From Neocallimastix lanati (nom. inval.) (Eukaryota > Neocallimastigomycota > Neocallimastigomycetes > Neocallimastigales > Neocallimastigaceae), in contig JACVTC010000059.1 of assembly GCA_016946835.1 (NCBI GenBank), positions 954,501-1,018,500 of the forward strand: 64,000 nucleotides of DNA, read 5' to 3'. The number at the start of each line of letters is the position of its first letter. The stretch's first letter is position 1. The position numbers and the translations under genes were made by a program. The notes under the pieces were generated by a model, which saw only the letters and a list, made by a program, of their open reading frames with translations, ran no database searches and was not told where the DNA came from. Positions 13,501 to 24,601 of this stretch are shown here, piece after piece.

Positions 13501-13803
13501 ATATATTATATAAATATATTATAATTATAATGAATGAGTAAATCCATTCTTTCATTCTAGTTTTTTTTCTTTTTTTAAAAAAATTTTTTTTAAAAAAAAT
13601 TTTATATAAATATCTTAAATTTTTCTTTCAAAATAAATCTTCATAAATTGTTTTAAAATCATCCTTTATAAAGGGAATAAAACATTTTAAATAAAAAAAA
13701 TAAAATAAATTAAAATAAATAAAAAAAATATATATTTATATATTTTTATTTAAGATATACTTAATAAACTTTATAGACTTTAATATAAATTAAAATAAAC
13801 AAC
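10563..13803. other. AT-rich intergenic DNA upstream of the beta-glucosidase gene
   Basis: About 3.2 kb of A/T low-complexity DNA. The short ORFs here (10536-10766, 11007-11219) translate to Y/I/L/F polymers and are composition artefacts. The last part serves as promoter and 5' leader for the GH1 gene, but no specific element can be singled out in such AT-rich sequence. Confidence 0.6.
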
Positions 13804-15798
13804 ATGAAGACTCTTACTTTATTCACTACTTTATTAGCTGCTACTGCTGCTAAGAAGTGTATTGTTAAGGACACTACTAACCCATCCAAGGCTGAAGGTA
13901 GTGAAACCGAAACTATTGAAGGTGAACTTAACAATGATGTTGATTCTGCTGACGAATCTGAAAACAACGGTGATGATAACGAACCATTAGATTTATCTAC
14001 TGTTGACTACGGAGACAATGTTGATATGACTGATCTTAAGAAGCTTCCAGCTGACTTCAAGTGGGGTGCTGCTACTGCTGCTTACCAAGTTGAAGGTGCC
14101 TGGAATGAAGATGGTCGTAAGGAATCTGTTTGGGATTACTTCACTCACCTTTACCCAAAGAATGTTGAATCTGGTGACAGAAGCATTGATTTCTCTACCA
14201 ATGGTAACAGAGCTTGTGATTCTTACCACAAGTACGAAGAAGATATTAAAATGTTAAAGATTATGAACGCTAAGTACTACCGTTTCTCTATTTCTTGGTC
14301 TCGTCTTTTCCCAGATGGTCAAGCTAAGAAGGTTGATGGTAAGTGGAATGTTAACGAAAAGGGTGCTGAATACTACAATAATCTCATTAATGCTCTTCTT
14401 GACAACGAAGTTATTCCATTCGTTACTCTTTACCACTGGGATCTTCCATATGCCCTTCATGAAAAGTATGGTGGTTGGTTAGATTACCACTCCCAATACG
14501 ATTTCGCTAATTATGCCGAATACTGTTTCGAAGCCTTTGGTGACCGTGTCAAGAACTGGATTACCATTAACGAACCATGGGTTAACTGTGTTTCTGGTTA
14601 CCGTCTTGGTCCAGGTAAGGCTCCATACAGATGTACTGGTGAAGCCCCACGTAAGCTCCAAAACGATACTACTGGTCTTGACTTAGAAGGTGGTTGTTCC
14701 TACGAAATTGGTCCATCTCAATACTCTCCAGAATCTGAAGTTCTTCCAGCTAACCGTGCCCCACAAAAGTTAGAAGATGTCTGGTGTTCTCACAATATTC
14801 TTCTTGGTCACGCTCAAGCTGCCAAGGTCTACCACGACAAGTTCCAAAAGAAACAAAAGGGTCTTATTGGTATTACTATTGATGGTGAAGCTCAAATTCC
14901 ATGGGTTGAAGCCGGTATTTCTAAGAAGGAATACGAAAACAACAAGAAGTACGCTAACCTTGCTGCTGAATTCCGTATTGGTTGGTACTCTGACCCACCA
15001 ATGACTGGTGACTACCCAGCTTCCGTTAAGGAAAGAATGGGTAAGGACTTACCAGAATTCACTAAGGAACAAAAGGAATTATTAAAGGGTTCCTCTGACT
15101 TCTTAGGATGGAACACTTACACTGCTCACTGGGCTGCTCAAGTTAAGAACGAAGATGGCTCCTACGTTGAACCACCAACTGCTGAAGAAGCTAACTTTGA
15201 TAACTCTAAGAAGGATATGTGGGATGATAACTGTAAGGGTCGTGGTGATGGTTGGACTTGTATTCCACCAACTCTTGGTTCCCAAGCTGGTTCTTCCTGG
15301 AACACCAAGTTTGGTCCAACTATTCGTGTTGGTCTTAACTGGTTCAATGACCGTTACAAGGGTTTAATTAAGAACGGTATTGTTATCACTGAAAACGGTT
15401 GTGCTCAACCAAACTACAAGGTTTCTCGTGCTAATGATAATGTTACTAAGGAATACTTTGAATCCATCGGTCAACCACAATATGCTGACACTTACGGTGA
15501 AGAAGAAATTGAAGATGAAAAGAACATTGATGGTACTATCTTACACGATAAGTACCGTATGGATTGGTACGACCAATACCTTAAGAACCTTCGTCTTGCC
15601 TATGCTGTCGATGGTATTGATATCCGTGGTTACATGGCCTGGTCTTTAGTTGATAACTTCGAATGGGAAAACGGTTACGAAACTCGTTTCGGTATGACTT
15701 ACATTGACTTCTACAATGATGAAGAATTAACTCGTAAGCCAAAGGATTCTCTTGAACACCTTGCTCAATGGTACCTTGAAAATGTTGAACAAGCTTAA
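13804..15798 (+). CDS. cel1A: Secreted beta-glucosidase, glycoside hydrolase family 1
   Basis: Hydrolyses beta-1,4-linked glucose from cellobiose and cello-oligosaccharides by a retaining mechanism, finishing cellulose breakdown outside the cell. The 664-residue protein starts with a signal peptide (about 1-16, MKTLTLFTTLLAATAA). An acidic, probably disordered N-terminal segment follows to about residue 80. The GH1 barrel then opens with DFKWGAATAAYQVEG. The acid/base is E257 in ITINEPW and the nucleophile is E530 in IVITENG. The spacing of 273 is longer than in compact bacterial GH1 enzymes, implying loop insertions. There is no dockerin, so the enzyme is probably free or cell-associated rather than part of the cellulosome. 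Codon use favours GGT, AAG and AAC, a sign of high expression. No introns. The symbol follows the very similar Piromyces enzyme as I remember it; family assignment is near certain, the symbol less so. Confidence 0.95.
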   Translation: MKTLTLFTTLLAATAAKKCIVKDTTNPSKAEGSETETIEGELNNDVDSADESENNGDDNEPLDLSTVDYGDNVDMTDLKKLPADFKWGAATAAYQVEGAWNEDGRKESVWDYFTHLYPKNVESGDRSIDFSTNGNRACDSYHKYEEDIKMLKIMNAKYYRFSISWSRLFPDGQAKKVDGKWNVNEKGAEYYNNLINALLDNEVIPFVTLYHWDLPYALHEKYGGWLDYHSQYDFANYAEYCFEAFGDRVKNWITINEPWVNCVSGYRLGPGKAPYRCTGEAPRKLQNDTTGLDLEGGCSYEIGPSQYSPESEVLPANRAPQKLEDVWCSHNILLGHAQAAKVYHDKFQKKQKGLIGITIDGEAQIPWVEAGISKKEYENNKKYANLAAEFRIGWYSDPPMTGDYPASVKERMGKDLPEFTKEQKELLKGSSDFLGWNTYTAHWAAQVKNEDGSYVEPPTAEEANFDNSKKDMWDDNCKGRGDGWTCIPPTLGSQAGSSWNTKFGPTIRVGLNWFNDRYKGLIKNGIVITENGCAQPNYKVSRANDNVTKEYFESIGQPQYADTYGEEEIEDEKNIDGTILHDKYRMDWYDQYLKNLRLAYAVDGIDIRGYMAWSLVDNFEWENGYETRFGMTYIDFYNDEELTRKPKDSLEHLAQWYLENVEQA

Positions 15799-16516
15799 AT
15801 TTTTTAATTTTTTTTTATAAATTTAAGTTGAAAGTATATTTTAAATTAAATATATTTAAAATATTTCAATAGTTTATAATGAATTATTAAATAATTTGTT
15901 TAAAATTTTATTTTAAGTAATTAAAATAATTTGAACAATTAATTTTTAATAATTTAAAATATTGAAATATAAATAGATTTAATCTTTAAAAATTATAAAG
16001 ATTTAAATAATATAAGAAAATTTATAAAGAACAATCATAAAACAAAAAAAGAAGAATATTATAAAAATAAAATAAATTTTTTTTATTTTGAAGGTTTTTT
16101 CAATAAAGAATTAAAAATAAAGATTATATATATATATATTAAATATATAAATAAAGTATTAGAGAAATCTTATTTAATAATAACCGATTAATAACGGTAA
16201 ATTTTAAATTGATTTCAAAACAAAAAAAATAATAAAAAAATTGTAATACTTTATATATATAAAATTTAAATATAAATAAAATAATAAAATAAATTAAAGT
16301 AAAAAAAAATTGAAAATCATCCTTTAGAAAAGGATATTGTTTCATCAAGAGTTTTTTCTTTTAAATTTATATATTTATTTTTTTTAAAGATTATGTATTA
16401 TTAGGAAGTTTTTTAAAAAATATATGTTATTAGGAAGTTATAAAAATATATTTAATAAATACTTTGATATAGTATTTTTTAATTAGTTATAAAAAATTTA
16501 TGCAAATTTAAAAAAA
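15799..16516. other. 3' flank of the GH1 gene, AT-rich
   Basis: A/T-rich 3' UTR and intergenic DNA. The ORF at 16139-16348 on the minus strand is a hydrophobic low-complexity artefact. Nothing else is recognised. Confidence 0.6.
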
Positions 16517-17010
16517 TATATTCTGATATTTAGTTCTTGGAGGTTACTGCGGTATTTCTCCAATTGGTTATACCTATTGCTATTGGTAATATTGAAAATG
16601 TTTTTCAATATCAATGGTCTTTGTTCAATAGGTTCAAATCGAATCGTACTACTACTACTACTACTACTACTACTACCAAGAGCGTCAGTGCTGAAGAAAC
16701 AGTAAGACAGACCAGCAGGGCTAGCGCAATCAATGAAGATCATAATTTTGTATCTTAAAATTATGATTAACATTGCGAAGTCAAAATTAATTATTATACT
16801 TCAGTATAATAATGCCCTTGTGAATTCTTACAAATATTAATTAAATGAAACTAGAATATATTATACCATTATTTTATTTTATTTTGTGTTTTATTTTTTG
16901 TTTATTTTTTTATCTTTTTTTTTTTTATTATTACATGTATTTTATCAAATATTTAATTAATAAAAATGAAACAAGTTTGCTGCCGTTAAAAAAAAAAAAA
17001 AAAAAAAAAA
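16517..17010 (+). mobile_element. 5'-truncated LINE tail (C-terminal coding end, 3' UTR, poly-A)
   Basis: The fragment opens at ATTCTGATA and encodes the last ~70 residues of the LINE ORF, with LVIPIAIG, WSLFNRFKSNRTT and SAEETVRQ before the stop at 16758. The 3' UTR that follows is shared with the copy at 50817-51296, and the whole ends in a poly-A tract at about 16988-17011. Compared with the other copy it carries a short palindromic in-frame insertion after PIAIG and an expanded run of Thr codons (ten ACT/ACC versus four). It is a dead-on-arrival retrocopy. Confidence 0.75.
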
Positions 17011-17079
17011 AATATTTCTTAAGTCTAAAAAAATTAAAAATATATTTTAATAAATAATATTCTTATAAATATTTTCAAC

Positions 17080-18389
17080 TTAGCAAAGTATTATCTTACT
17101 TTTAAAGCTAGGGTTCCTTACTATGATATCCTATTCGTTGTAGCATTAGACAAGGTTGCCCATTATCACCAATTTTGTATAATTTATTCATTAATAATAT
17201 TTTTAAATAATTATGATAAATATAATGTTAGTATTGATAATAAAAAATGTTGTGGTGGTCTTTTTTGTTGATAATATTGTTCTTATATCCCCCTTATAAC
17301 CCTAACTATACTTATCTTGGTATTCCTTTTAGTGAATAGTTTTTGTGCTAAGGCGATGATTCGATGCTTTAAAAAGTGGAAAGATTCTTCTTGTATTATT
17401 TCTCATTTAGTCAAAAATATACCTACACTTTCTCACTATTCATGGACGAAAAAAGCACGGAGTTTAGCAGTACACAAGCACAGTAATAAACTTCCTGGAG
17501 AAATAAGGAAGTTTTACTGGGAAAATATTCATTATTCAAGCACTCCTGCGATCAGATCTACAAAATACAAGAAATTTAAATTTGGTTTTAAAAAATTTAT
17601 TCATCGTCTATCACTTAAATATTCACAATTTTCTCTTGGATTTTTTTGGATTGGACGAATTAAATGTGGATTCAAATTTGATGTAAAAACGTATGTTAAA
17701 AGTAATCTAGTATCAGAAAATTGCCCAACATACTGCCCTTGTTGTGGTGAGAGTAACAGCATATCTAGTTTTACACACTGGATACTTTTATGTCCTAAAT
17801 TTGAAGAATTTAGGCAACATTTCATTCCCTTTGTTGATGAAATTTTTATTAATTTTTCTCTAATTGTTCATGAGAAATCATTGAACATTCCTGATGATAA
17901 AGAGGAAGATTTTGATGATAATATCAATTTTTACGTGCTGTGTATCCTTCTTGGCGGAAATGCAGTATTTGAAATCTTAAAGATCGGCTCGGGGGAAAGA
18001 AGGCGACTTATTAATAATATTTTTCAATCACCTTCGAACGAGTCTTCTTTCCCGATTTCATATTTTGTGGGGCTTGCGGAATTCCTTACTAACGTTATGC
18101 CTATTGTGATTGGTGATTTTTACACCATGATCGATATGTATAGTGTTAGACCTACCGTTGTCAAGAGTGTCGACGTCGTAACGATAAGGCAAAGAAGAAA
18201 TTCTGATACAGATTCGAATGATAATTTTCATCCACATGGGGTTATCTTCGATGAATGGGAAGAGTTAGAGGCCTTTTCGTCCTCGAAGCTCATAACGTAG
18301 TTTTTTAATATTAATATAAAAAAATTTCATGTATTTAAATTTCATGTATTTTTTAAAAAAAAATATTATTAAATAAAGTTTATTCCTAG

Positions 18390-18438
<49 letters not shown>
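17080..18438 (+). pseudogene. Decayed LINE reverse transcriptase plus zinc-motif C-terminal ORF, with 46-base poly-A
   Basis: Upstream of 17317 a broken RT core is readable: GIRQGCPLSPILYNLFINNIF (RT fingers/palm motif) at about 17125-17208, then FFVDNIVLIS, a mutated version of the (F/Y)ADD active-site block. The open part (17317-18300, 327 codons) is the C-terminal region of the same polyprotein. It has the zinc motif CPTYCPCC with a downstream HWILLC (about residues 140-163), then an ILLGGN block and a tail with PIVIGD. Between the RT remnant (ending IPFSE) and the tail, about 100 residues present in the copy at 18439 are missing. The element ends in about 46 A residues at 18393-18438. This is non-LTR retrotransposon material, not a host gene. 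Confidence 0.8.
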
Positions 18439-18440
<2 letters not shown>

Positions 18441-19190
18441 TTTAGTGAATATTTATCATTGAAACCTATACAATCCAAATTAAACAGTAACTTAAATGTC
18501 AAGTTAAATTTGTACTTTCGATTTCCTATTAATAAATCTATTCCTCTCCCATTGAAGAAATATGTTTTAATTTCGTTTATTCTTAGTCTTGTTATATATT
18601 ATGCTCCTCTCTTTGGTTCAAATAAGAGCAGATGTTCTAAAGCTCAAAAAATTATTAATAGAGGACTTTATTGGAGTTATGGATTTAAATCTCGCAATTC
18701 TTATGTTAGTCTCTATGATATTATTCGTGAATTGAGAATACCTCCTCTTTCAGCTGTCTGTGCTATATCTCAAATATGATGCTTTAGAAAATGGAAAAAT
18801 TCATCATGCATTATTAATTATTTCACTAATAATATTCCTATGTCACATTACTCATGGACTAAAGAATCAAGGACTTTGAATAAGAAATTAAATGGTAAGA
18901 AAACAAGTGAAATAAAAAAAAGTTTAATTGGGAAAGAGAAGTTTTCAAACCCTCAAAAGCTAAAAAAGCAATTATTTACAAGGAGAATGATTTTGGATTT
19001 ATTTCAGAAATCAGAAACTTAACATTTCAATATCCTAAGTATCAATTGGGATTCTTTTGGATTTCTCGAATTAGGTGTGGTTTTAAATTTGACATTAGTA
19101 TTTCCATTAAAAGAAAAATCGTCTCAGAAGATTGCCCTAAATGTTGCCCTTGTTTGTGGTGTTAGTGTACCTAGCTTTTCTCACTGGATC
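18439..19190 (+). pseudogene. Second decayed LINE fragment (post-RT region)
   Basis: It starts directly at the poly-A of the preceding copy with CTTTTAGTGAATATTTATC, the same FSE point at which that copy is deleted. It encodes the post-RT region (YYAPLFGSNKSRCSKAQKI, GLYWSYGFKSRNSYVSLYDI, PPLSAVCAISQI). A stop follows, then the KWKNSSCII and HYSWTKESRTL region in another frame, and the zinc-motif region up to HWI. Several frameshifts and stops make it non-functional. Homology stops at about 19190, where an oppositely oriented retroelement remnant begins. Confidence 0.75.
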
Positions 19191-19510
19191 TAATTTGATA
19201 GTTCTTCCTGAAATACCTTTGACTAAGATTTTATTTTTTGTTTTTTGAATATTTAATTTTAATTTATTTACTAATTTTTCCGTAATAAAATTACAAAAGG
19301 ATCCTGAATCTAACATAAATTCAGAAGTTAATTTTTGAATTTTTTCATTTTTAATTGAAAAATTATTTAAGAATTTAATAGGAATATAAGATTTGAATAA
19401 AAGGAATGTAGATGGGAGGTTTGATTCATTGATTGAATCAAGTGTAGGAAAATTATAATAAATTGTTTTTAAATTTTTTGATGGTCTGGACTCCTTTTGA
19501 AGCCCATCAA
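19191..19510 (-). pseudogene. Retroviral-type aspartic protease fragment
   Basis: On the minus strand, in the +1 frame relative to the preceding gag-like ORF, the sequence encodes EFMLDSGSFCNFITEKLV followed by ILVKGISGRTIKL. This is a DSG-type retropepsin active-site block as found just after gag in LTR retroelements. It is cut off at 19191 against LINE sequence, so RT, RNase H and integrase are missing. The A-run at the gag/protease junction (about 19517-19528) could have served for ribosomal slippage when the element was active. Confidence 0.65.
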
Positions 19511-20328
19511 TTAGTTTTTTTTTTTTGGTTATTATTTTGATTATTATTGTTATTATTATTATTATTGAAATAATTATTGCTAGATTTATTTTTAGTATAA
19601 TAATTATTATTATTATTATAATTCTTGTTATTGTTTACGTGTGGGCTTGAATGTTTCTTTCTCAAATTTTTATTACCATTATTATTTCTTAATTGGTCCT
19701 TGCTTTTAATATTATTTTCAAATAAGATACACTTAGTATAAATATCTCCAAGAGTTGTAGGGAATTCTTCCATTTTATCTATTTCTTCTTGGAATTTTGG
19801 GTGAAGTCCATTATAGAAAAATAAGACTAAAGCTTCTTCATCCCAAAACAGACCAGTAGTTAACGTTTTAAACTTTTCTATATAATCATTTATTTTACCG
19901 TATGAATGCTTTAATTTTACTAACTGAATCTTAGCCAATTTTTTACTTACATCATTCATGAAAGTTTTCTTTATATCACTTATTAATTCCTTTAGTGTTC
20001 CTGGATGATTGTTCTCGTTATAGGTAGCAATATACCAATTTCTTGCGCCCTCTCTCAAACGAGATTTAACAAAGTTTATTTTTACTTCTTCTGGTAAACC
20101 TAAGTTGGGATAAGTTGAGAAAGTATCTTCACATAATTGACAGAATAAATCTGTGTCATTAGTATTACCCGAAAAGAATCCAGGTTCAGGTACTTGTTGT
20201 AAATTATTAGAATAACTATTTTTCATGATGACATCATTGTCTGCATCGCGTCTGGTAGAAATAGATGCGTTATCGTCTTGACTTTGTGATAAAAGTTTGG
20301 ATAGAAGAGGGTTCATCATTAGTACCAA
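19507..20328 (-). pseudogene. Gag-like ORF of a truncated LTR retroelement
   Basis: A 273-codon ORF on the minus strand. It contains a retrotransposon-gag-type helical region (GFFSGNTNDTDLFCQLCEDT, NFVKSRLREGARNWY, FKTLTTGLFWDEEAL, FYNGLHPKFQEEI) followed by a long asparagine-rich C-terminus. The Gag region fits the Ty3/gypsy capsid pattern. No CCHC knuckle is visible; the basic Asn/Lys tail may replace it. The annotated start is artificial: the frame upstream continues, with damage, to 20733. The encoded capsid family differs from the complete element at 23927-30924. Confidence 0.65.
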
Positions 20329-20733
20329 TTTTTATATCTAATTTTTCATTAAATATTTTAGTTAAATTAGAAAGTTGATTAATAATATTTTTATTATCTC
20401 TTTTAAGTGTATAAAATTTTTTCTGTAAGTCCTGGTTATATTTATTAAAATCTTATTTTAATAAAAAAATATCATTAACAGAAGAAGCCAATTAGGATAC
20501 GGTAACTTGGGCGTCAGACCTTAATTTTCCATAAGTACCCTTACGATGTCATCTTCAACAGCCGTAATTATATAACTATATTTATTTTCATCGGTAGTAA
20601 TGCCTTCCCTCTTAAACCAATCATTAATTTTAAAATTCCAGATTTCTGCGTCTCTACGAGATCCACCAATTCTTGGAGGAGTTCCAGTATCTACCCGATT
20701 TCCAGTAAAATTACTATTCTTCATTATTAGCAA
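20329..20733 (-). pseudogene. Broken N-terminal part of the same gag
   Basis: Reading down from ATG at about 20733: a 70-codon ORF with GGSRRDAEIWNFKINDWFKR, then a frameshift near 20524, then a coiled-coil-like segment (NDIFLLK, DFNKYNQDLQKKFYTLKR, NIINQLSNLTKIFNEKL) interrupted by two TAA codons. It joins, by another frameshift near 20290, to the ORF at 19507-20328. Together these pieces form one decayed gag. Confidence 0.6.
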
Positions 20734-20783
20734 TTATTTTTAAAAATAATTATACTTTTTAAATTTTTGTATTTTTTTTTCTT

Positions 20784-20826
<43 letters not shown>

Positions 20827-21178
20827 ATTTATATATACAATTATAATGTTTTTATATATATATTATTAATATTATTTAATATAATTATAAAATATTCCAA
20901 ATTCTTATTTATTTTAAAACAATTTATTTGAACTATACTAAAATGAATGAAATAACATATATTTTATAACGTTTTCTTCACCAAAGATAAAATAATTATG
21001 AATAGCCAATAAAAAAAAATTAAAATTTTATATCCTAAACAGTATATATTAATTAATCTTAACTGAAGAGAATTTATTTAGATATATACAGATTTATAAT
21101 TAATTAATAAAATTACTAAACACCACTACTTATAAATTACTTTTTACACAGCACATCCCCGATATCTCCACCAATTTT
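20734..21178 (-). mobile_element. 5' leader and putative primer-binding site of the truncated retroelement
   Basis: Between the gag remnant and the LTR-type repeat lies a leader with a long poly-A tract on the minus strand (poly-T at about 20784-20822). At about 21155-21173 the minus strand reads TGGTGGAGATATCGGGG. It begins with TGG, as expected for pairing with a tRNA CCA end, and shares TGGTGGAGA with the PBS of the complete element. This supports 21179-22341 as the 5' LTR of this remnant. Confidence 0.45.
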
Positions 21179-22341
21179 TGATATGTGGGACTTTTATGTG
21201 GAATGATTTATAAGCAGTGAGTTTTTAAAATAATTGTTGTTTAGTAAAATTTATTAATAAAATTATAATATTCGTACAATTAAAATAATAATTCTAATTC
21301 CTAAAATTTTACAAGAGAGTCCTCTATTTCAAATATAAATAATATAATCTATTTATAAGAAATAGGTAATATATTAATTATATATTCTAATATATAGAAC
21401 TATATTAATTTTATATGAATTAAAGTATTATAATTATTATAATTATAATAATACATGTTGAAATAAAATAAAATAAAATAATTATTATCAAAAAGATATA
21501 AATTTAATATTTAATAATTATTATTAAATATACAAATATGTTACTACACACATTTGTTTTATATCAAATGTAGAATTGAAATTAATTATTAATATAAACC
21601 TTATTTATTAATATTCTCAGAATTATTAGGCCTAAGATAATCCTTTAAATATTAAACAAGAATTTATATTAATTATTAATTTTATAATTAAATATTATTT
21701 ATAATTAAATAAATAAATAATATTTTTTAATTATTGAAATGTAAATAACTGAAATTGTGATTCCAATTCAGTTATAATTTCAACAAACTAAGAAAATATA
21801 TTTATTATATTAAAAATAATTATAGATTATACTTCAAAGTGATACGTGATATTTATAAAACATCAATATCAATATTTATTTTATTTTATTTGGACGATAA
21901 CAGTAGGAAATAATTGACAAAATAATATATTCTAATATTATATAGAATAATATACACAATAATAATATTCACACTTTATTATTTATTTTATTTATTTATT
22001 ATCATTCATCAATAAAAATACATCATCAATATAAATATTTGTTAACTAGTTAAAATATAATTAAATCATTCAATAAAATATAATTAATTACTAAAATTTC
22101 TTATGTTATTAATGTAAACTAAATATAAAACTACACTAAACTATGCTAATAAACATGTTTATGGGTTAAATTCTCAATAAAACTAAATTAATATTAATAA
22201 AAGAACCCTTCCTTAAACTATTATTATTTACTAACTATATATATATTATTAACTAAATTATTATTAACCAATAAGATTTCATCAAATAATTTCTAACCTA
22301 AATTTCACTAAATTTTGGTATTTATAGTGGTACCGTATCAA
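21179..22341 (-). mobile_element. LTR-type repeat (TGATATG...CGTATCA)
   Basis: The block begins TGATATGTGGGACTT and ends GGTACCGTATCA, giving short inverted ends of the TGATA-YG type and TG...CA termini. It lies directly next to the PBS-like site of the gag remnant, so I read it as that element's 5' LTR (about 1.16 kb, minus orientation). Its last ~485 bp (21857-22341) are repeated in direct orientation at 23437-23922. A ~110-bp internal piece (about 21460-21575) recurs inverted at 40350-40465. Confidence 0.5.
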
Positions 22342-22865
22342 AAGTGTTGAGGTTAATATTGTAAAAGGAGTGTGAACATTAAATAAATAGATAAATTAAC
22401 TAACTACTAAATTACACTAAAAGAAATTATTACTACACATTATAAATTTTATTTAAAGAACTAATATTAAAAATATTTATTATTTATAAATTATATAACT
22501 ATTTTATTGTTTAAAATACTTTATTAATATTAATATTTATTTTTATAACAATATGGGAAACCTTTCAATTATTACTATTCCTAATTCATTTTTACTACTA
22601 TTCCTAATTCTTTTCTCAGAAAGGCCCCCTTCATAAAAAAAAATATGGATTATACATATTTTTATATTATTTTATTAAATCCAATCATATAAATTAATTA
22701 CATAAATTAATATTTAAAATTATAAAATATAATTATTATAAAAAATTATTAATATAAAATATAAGAAAATTATTAATAGTAAAGAATATAATAATATATT
22801 TTTATATAATAAATTATCAAGAATTTAATTAAAAATATCATTATTATTCTATTCTTAATCGAATG
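22342..22865. other. AT-rich spacer between two related LTR-type repeats
   Basis: Mostly A/T sequence with no ORF. It holds a short duplicated phrase (ATTACTATTCCTAATTC) near 22570-22605. Confidence 0.5.
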
Positions 22866-23926
22866 TGGTACGTTATTTTTATATATTGTACCTTTTATAT
22901 GATTTGGGGAAAGCAAGTTGTAAAATTATAAAATAATATATTCTAATAAAAGAAATAAATAAAAAAATTATAACATAAAATTAATAATAAATTTTTAATA
23001 AATAATAATGTGTTACTTTTAAGTCTTTATTTTATTTATAAGTTTTGTTCTTTAAATAAGTACATATAATTTTATTATAACTTTATTATAACTTTAAATT
23101 TATATTTTAATAATAATATTAACCAAAATATTCTAAATATTTATTCACCCGAATAAATATTTTATAATTCCTATTCTAACTATTATATTCTTTAAAGATA
23201 TTAGATTATTAAGTTCCTCCTTTGTTAATATTTTATCTTTCACTTATTTTTATACTATAATTTATCTTAATTCTTATTGGTTATCTATTAATTAAAATTA
23301 TTTTTATTAATATTATATTTTTATATACTAATTAAACCTTATACCTATTATAATAAAATAACTAAAGAATTATTTATTTTCTTATATTTTTAATAATTTA
23401 TTCTATTTTAGTAACGTACCAAATATGATACGATATTTTTATTAAACATCAATATCAATATTTATTTTTATTTTATTTGGACGATAACAGTAGGGAATAA
23501 TTGACAAAATAATATATTCTAATATTATATAGAATAATACACACAATAATAATATTCACACTTTATTATTTATTTTATTTATTTATTATCATTCATCAAT
23601 AAAAATACATCATCAATATAAATATTTGTTAATTAGTTAAAATATAATTAAATCATTCAATAAAATATAATTAATTACTAAAATCTCTCATATTATTAAT
23701 GTAAACTAAATATAAAACTACACTAAACTATACTAATAAACATGTTTATAGGTTAAATTATTAATAAACTAAATTAATATTAATAAAAGAACCATTCTTT
23801 AAATTATTATTATTTACTATATATATATTATTACTAAATTATTATTAACCAATAAGATTTCATCAAATAATTTCTAACCTAAATTTCACTAAATTATGGT
23901 ATTTATAGTGGTACCGTATTAAATAT
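22866..23926 (-). mobile_element. Second, diverged copy of the LTR-type repeat
   Basis: The right-hand 490 bases (23437-23922) match 21857-22341 closely, including GGACGATAACAGTAGG, ACATGTTTATRGGTTAAAT and the terminal GGTACCGTAT. The left half resembles the start of the first copy only loosely (GGTACGTTATTTT...ACCTTTTATAT), so the left border is approximate. The young Ty3/gypsy element begins right at its end. Confidence 0.45.
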
Positions 23927-24601
23927 TGACAAATATTGATTATTATCTTAATTTAGAATTTACTTCTAAAAGTGATAATAATTTGTCAATTAAAAGGGTA
24001 GTTATTAACACAAAAATGTTAATTAAAACACTACAGTTTAAAATAAGAAAAGAATATTTGTTTTTTTTTTATAATAAAACTTTATTTATCAATATAAAAT
24101 TGTACTTTTTATTATTTTGAATATTTATATTCTTAATAAAAAGTATTTAAAATAAATGAGAATAAAAGAAAATAATTTATTAAAACTTAAATTTTAAATT
24201 TTTAATTCTTGAATTCTGATTTTTTTATTTTTAAAGAAATATTTACATGTTTTTATATTTTTCTTTTAAGTTTAAATTATTTAAAATAAAACTATATAAT
24301 TATTTTAAGTAAACACTTTTAAGATAAAATAAACAATTTTGTTATTATTAATAAGTTTCTTTTTAATTAATATTAATATCAATTTAAACTGAGATTTAAT
24401 TTAAAATCGTTAAAGTAAAATAAAAGAATAATTTAATATAAAATACATTGTTCTTTAAATTAAAATAATATTTATTTAATAATTTTAAATCTTTTAATTT
24501 ATTTTTATTAAAATATTATTTTATAATTATCAATAACTAATTAAGAGGGTTATTATTCCATTTTATTGATTTTTCTTAATTTATAATTTGGTTATTTATC
24601 A
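23927..24601 (-). mobile_element. 3' LTR of the Ty3/gypsy element
   Basis: 675-bp direct repeat of 30251-30924. On the minus strand it starts TGATAAATAACC and ends ATTTGTCA, a normal TG...CA terminus with short inverted ends. I find only about two differences from the other LTR (one substitution near the outer end and one 1-base indel near 24412). The small ORF inside (23926-24120) is present in both LTRs and is not a gene. Confidence 0.9.

Noticed and set aside
23926-24120. 64-codon ORF also present at 30250-30444
   Set aside because: Both copies lie inside the two LTRs of the same element, so their conservation reflects the LTR identity, not a gene.
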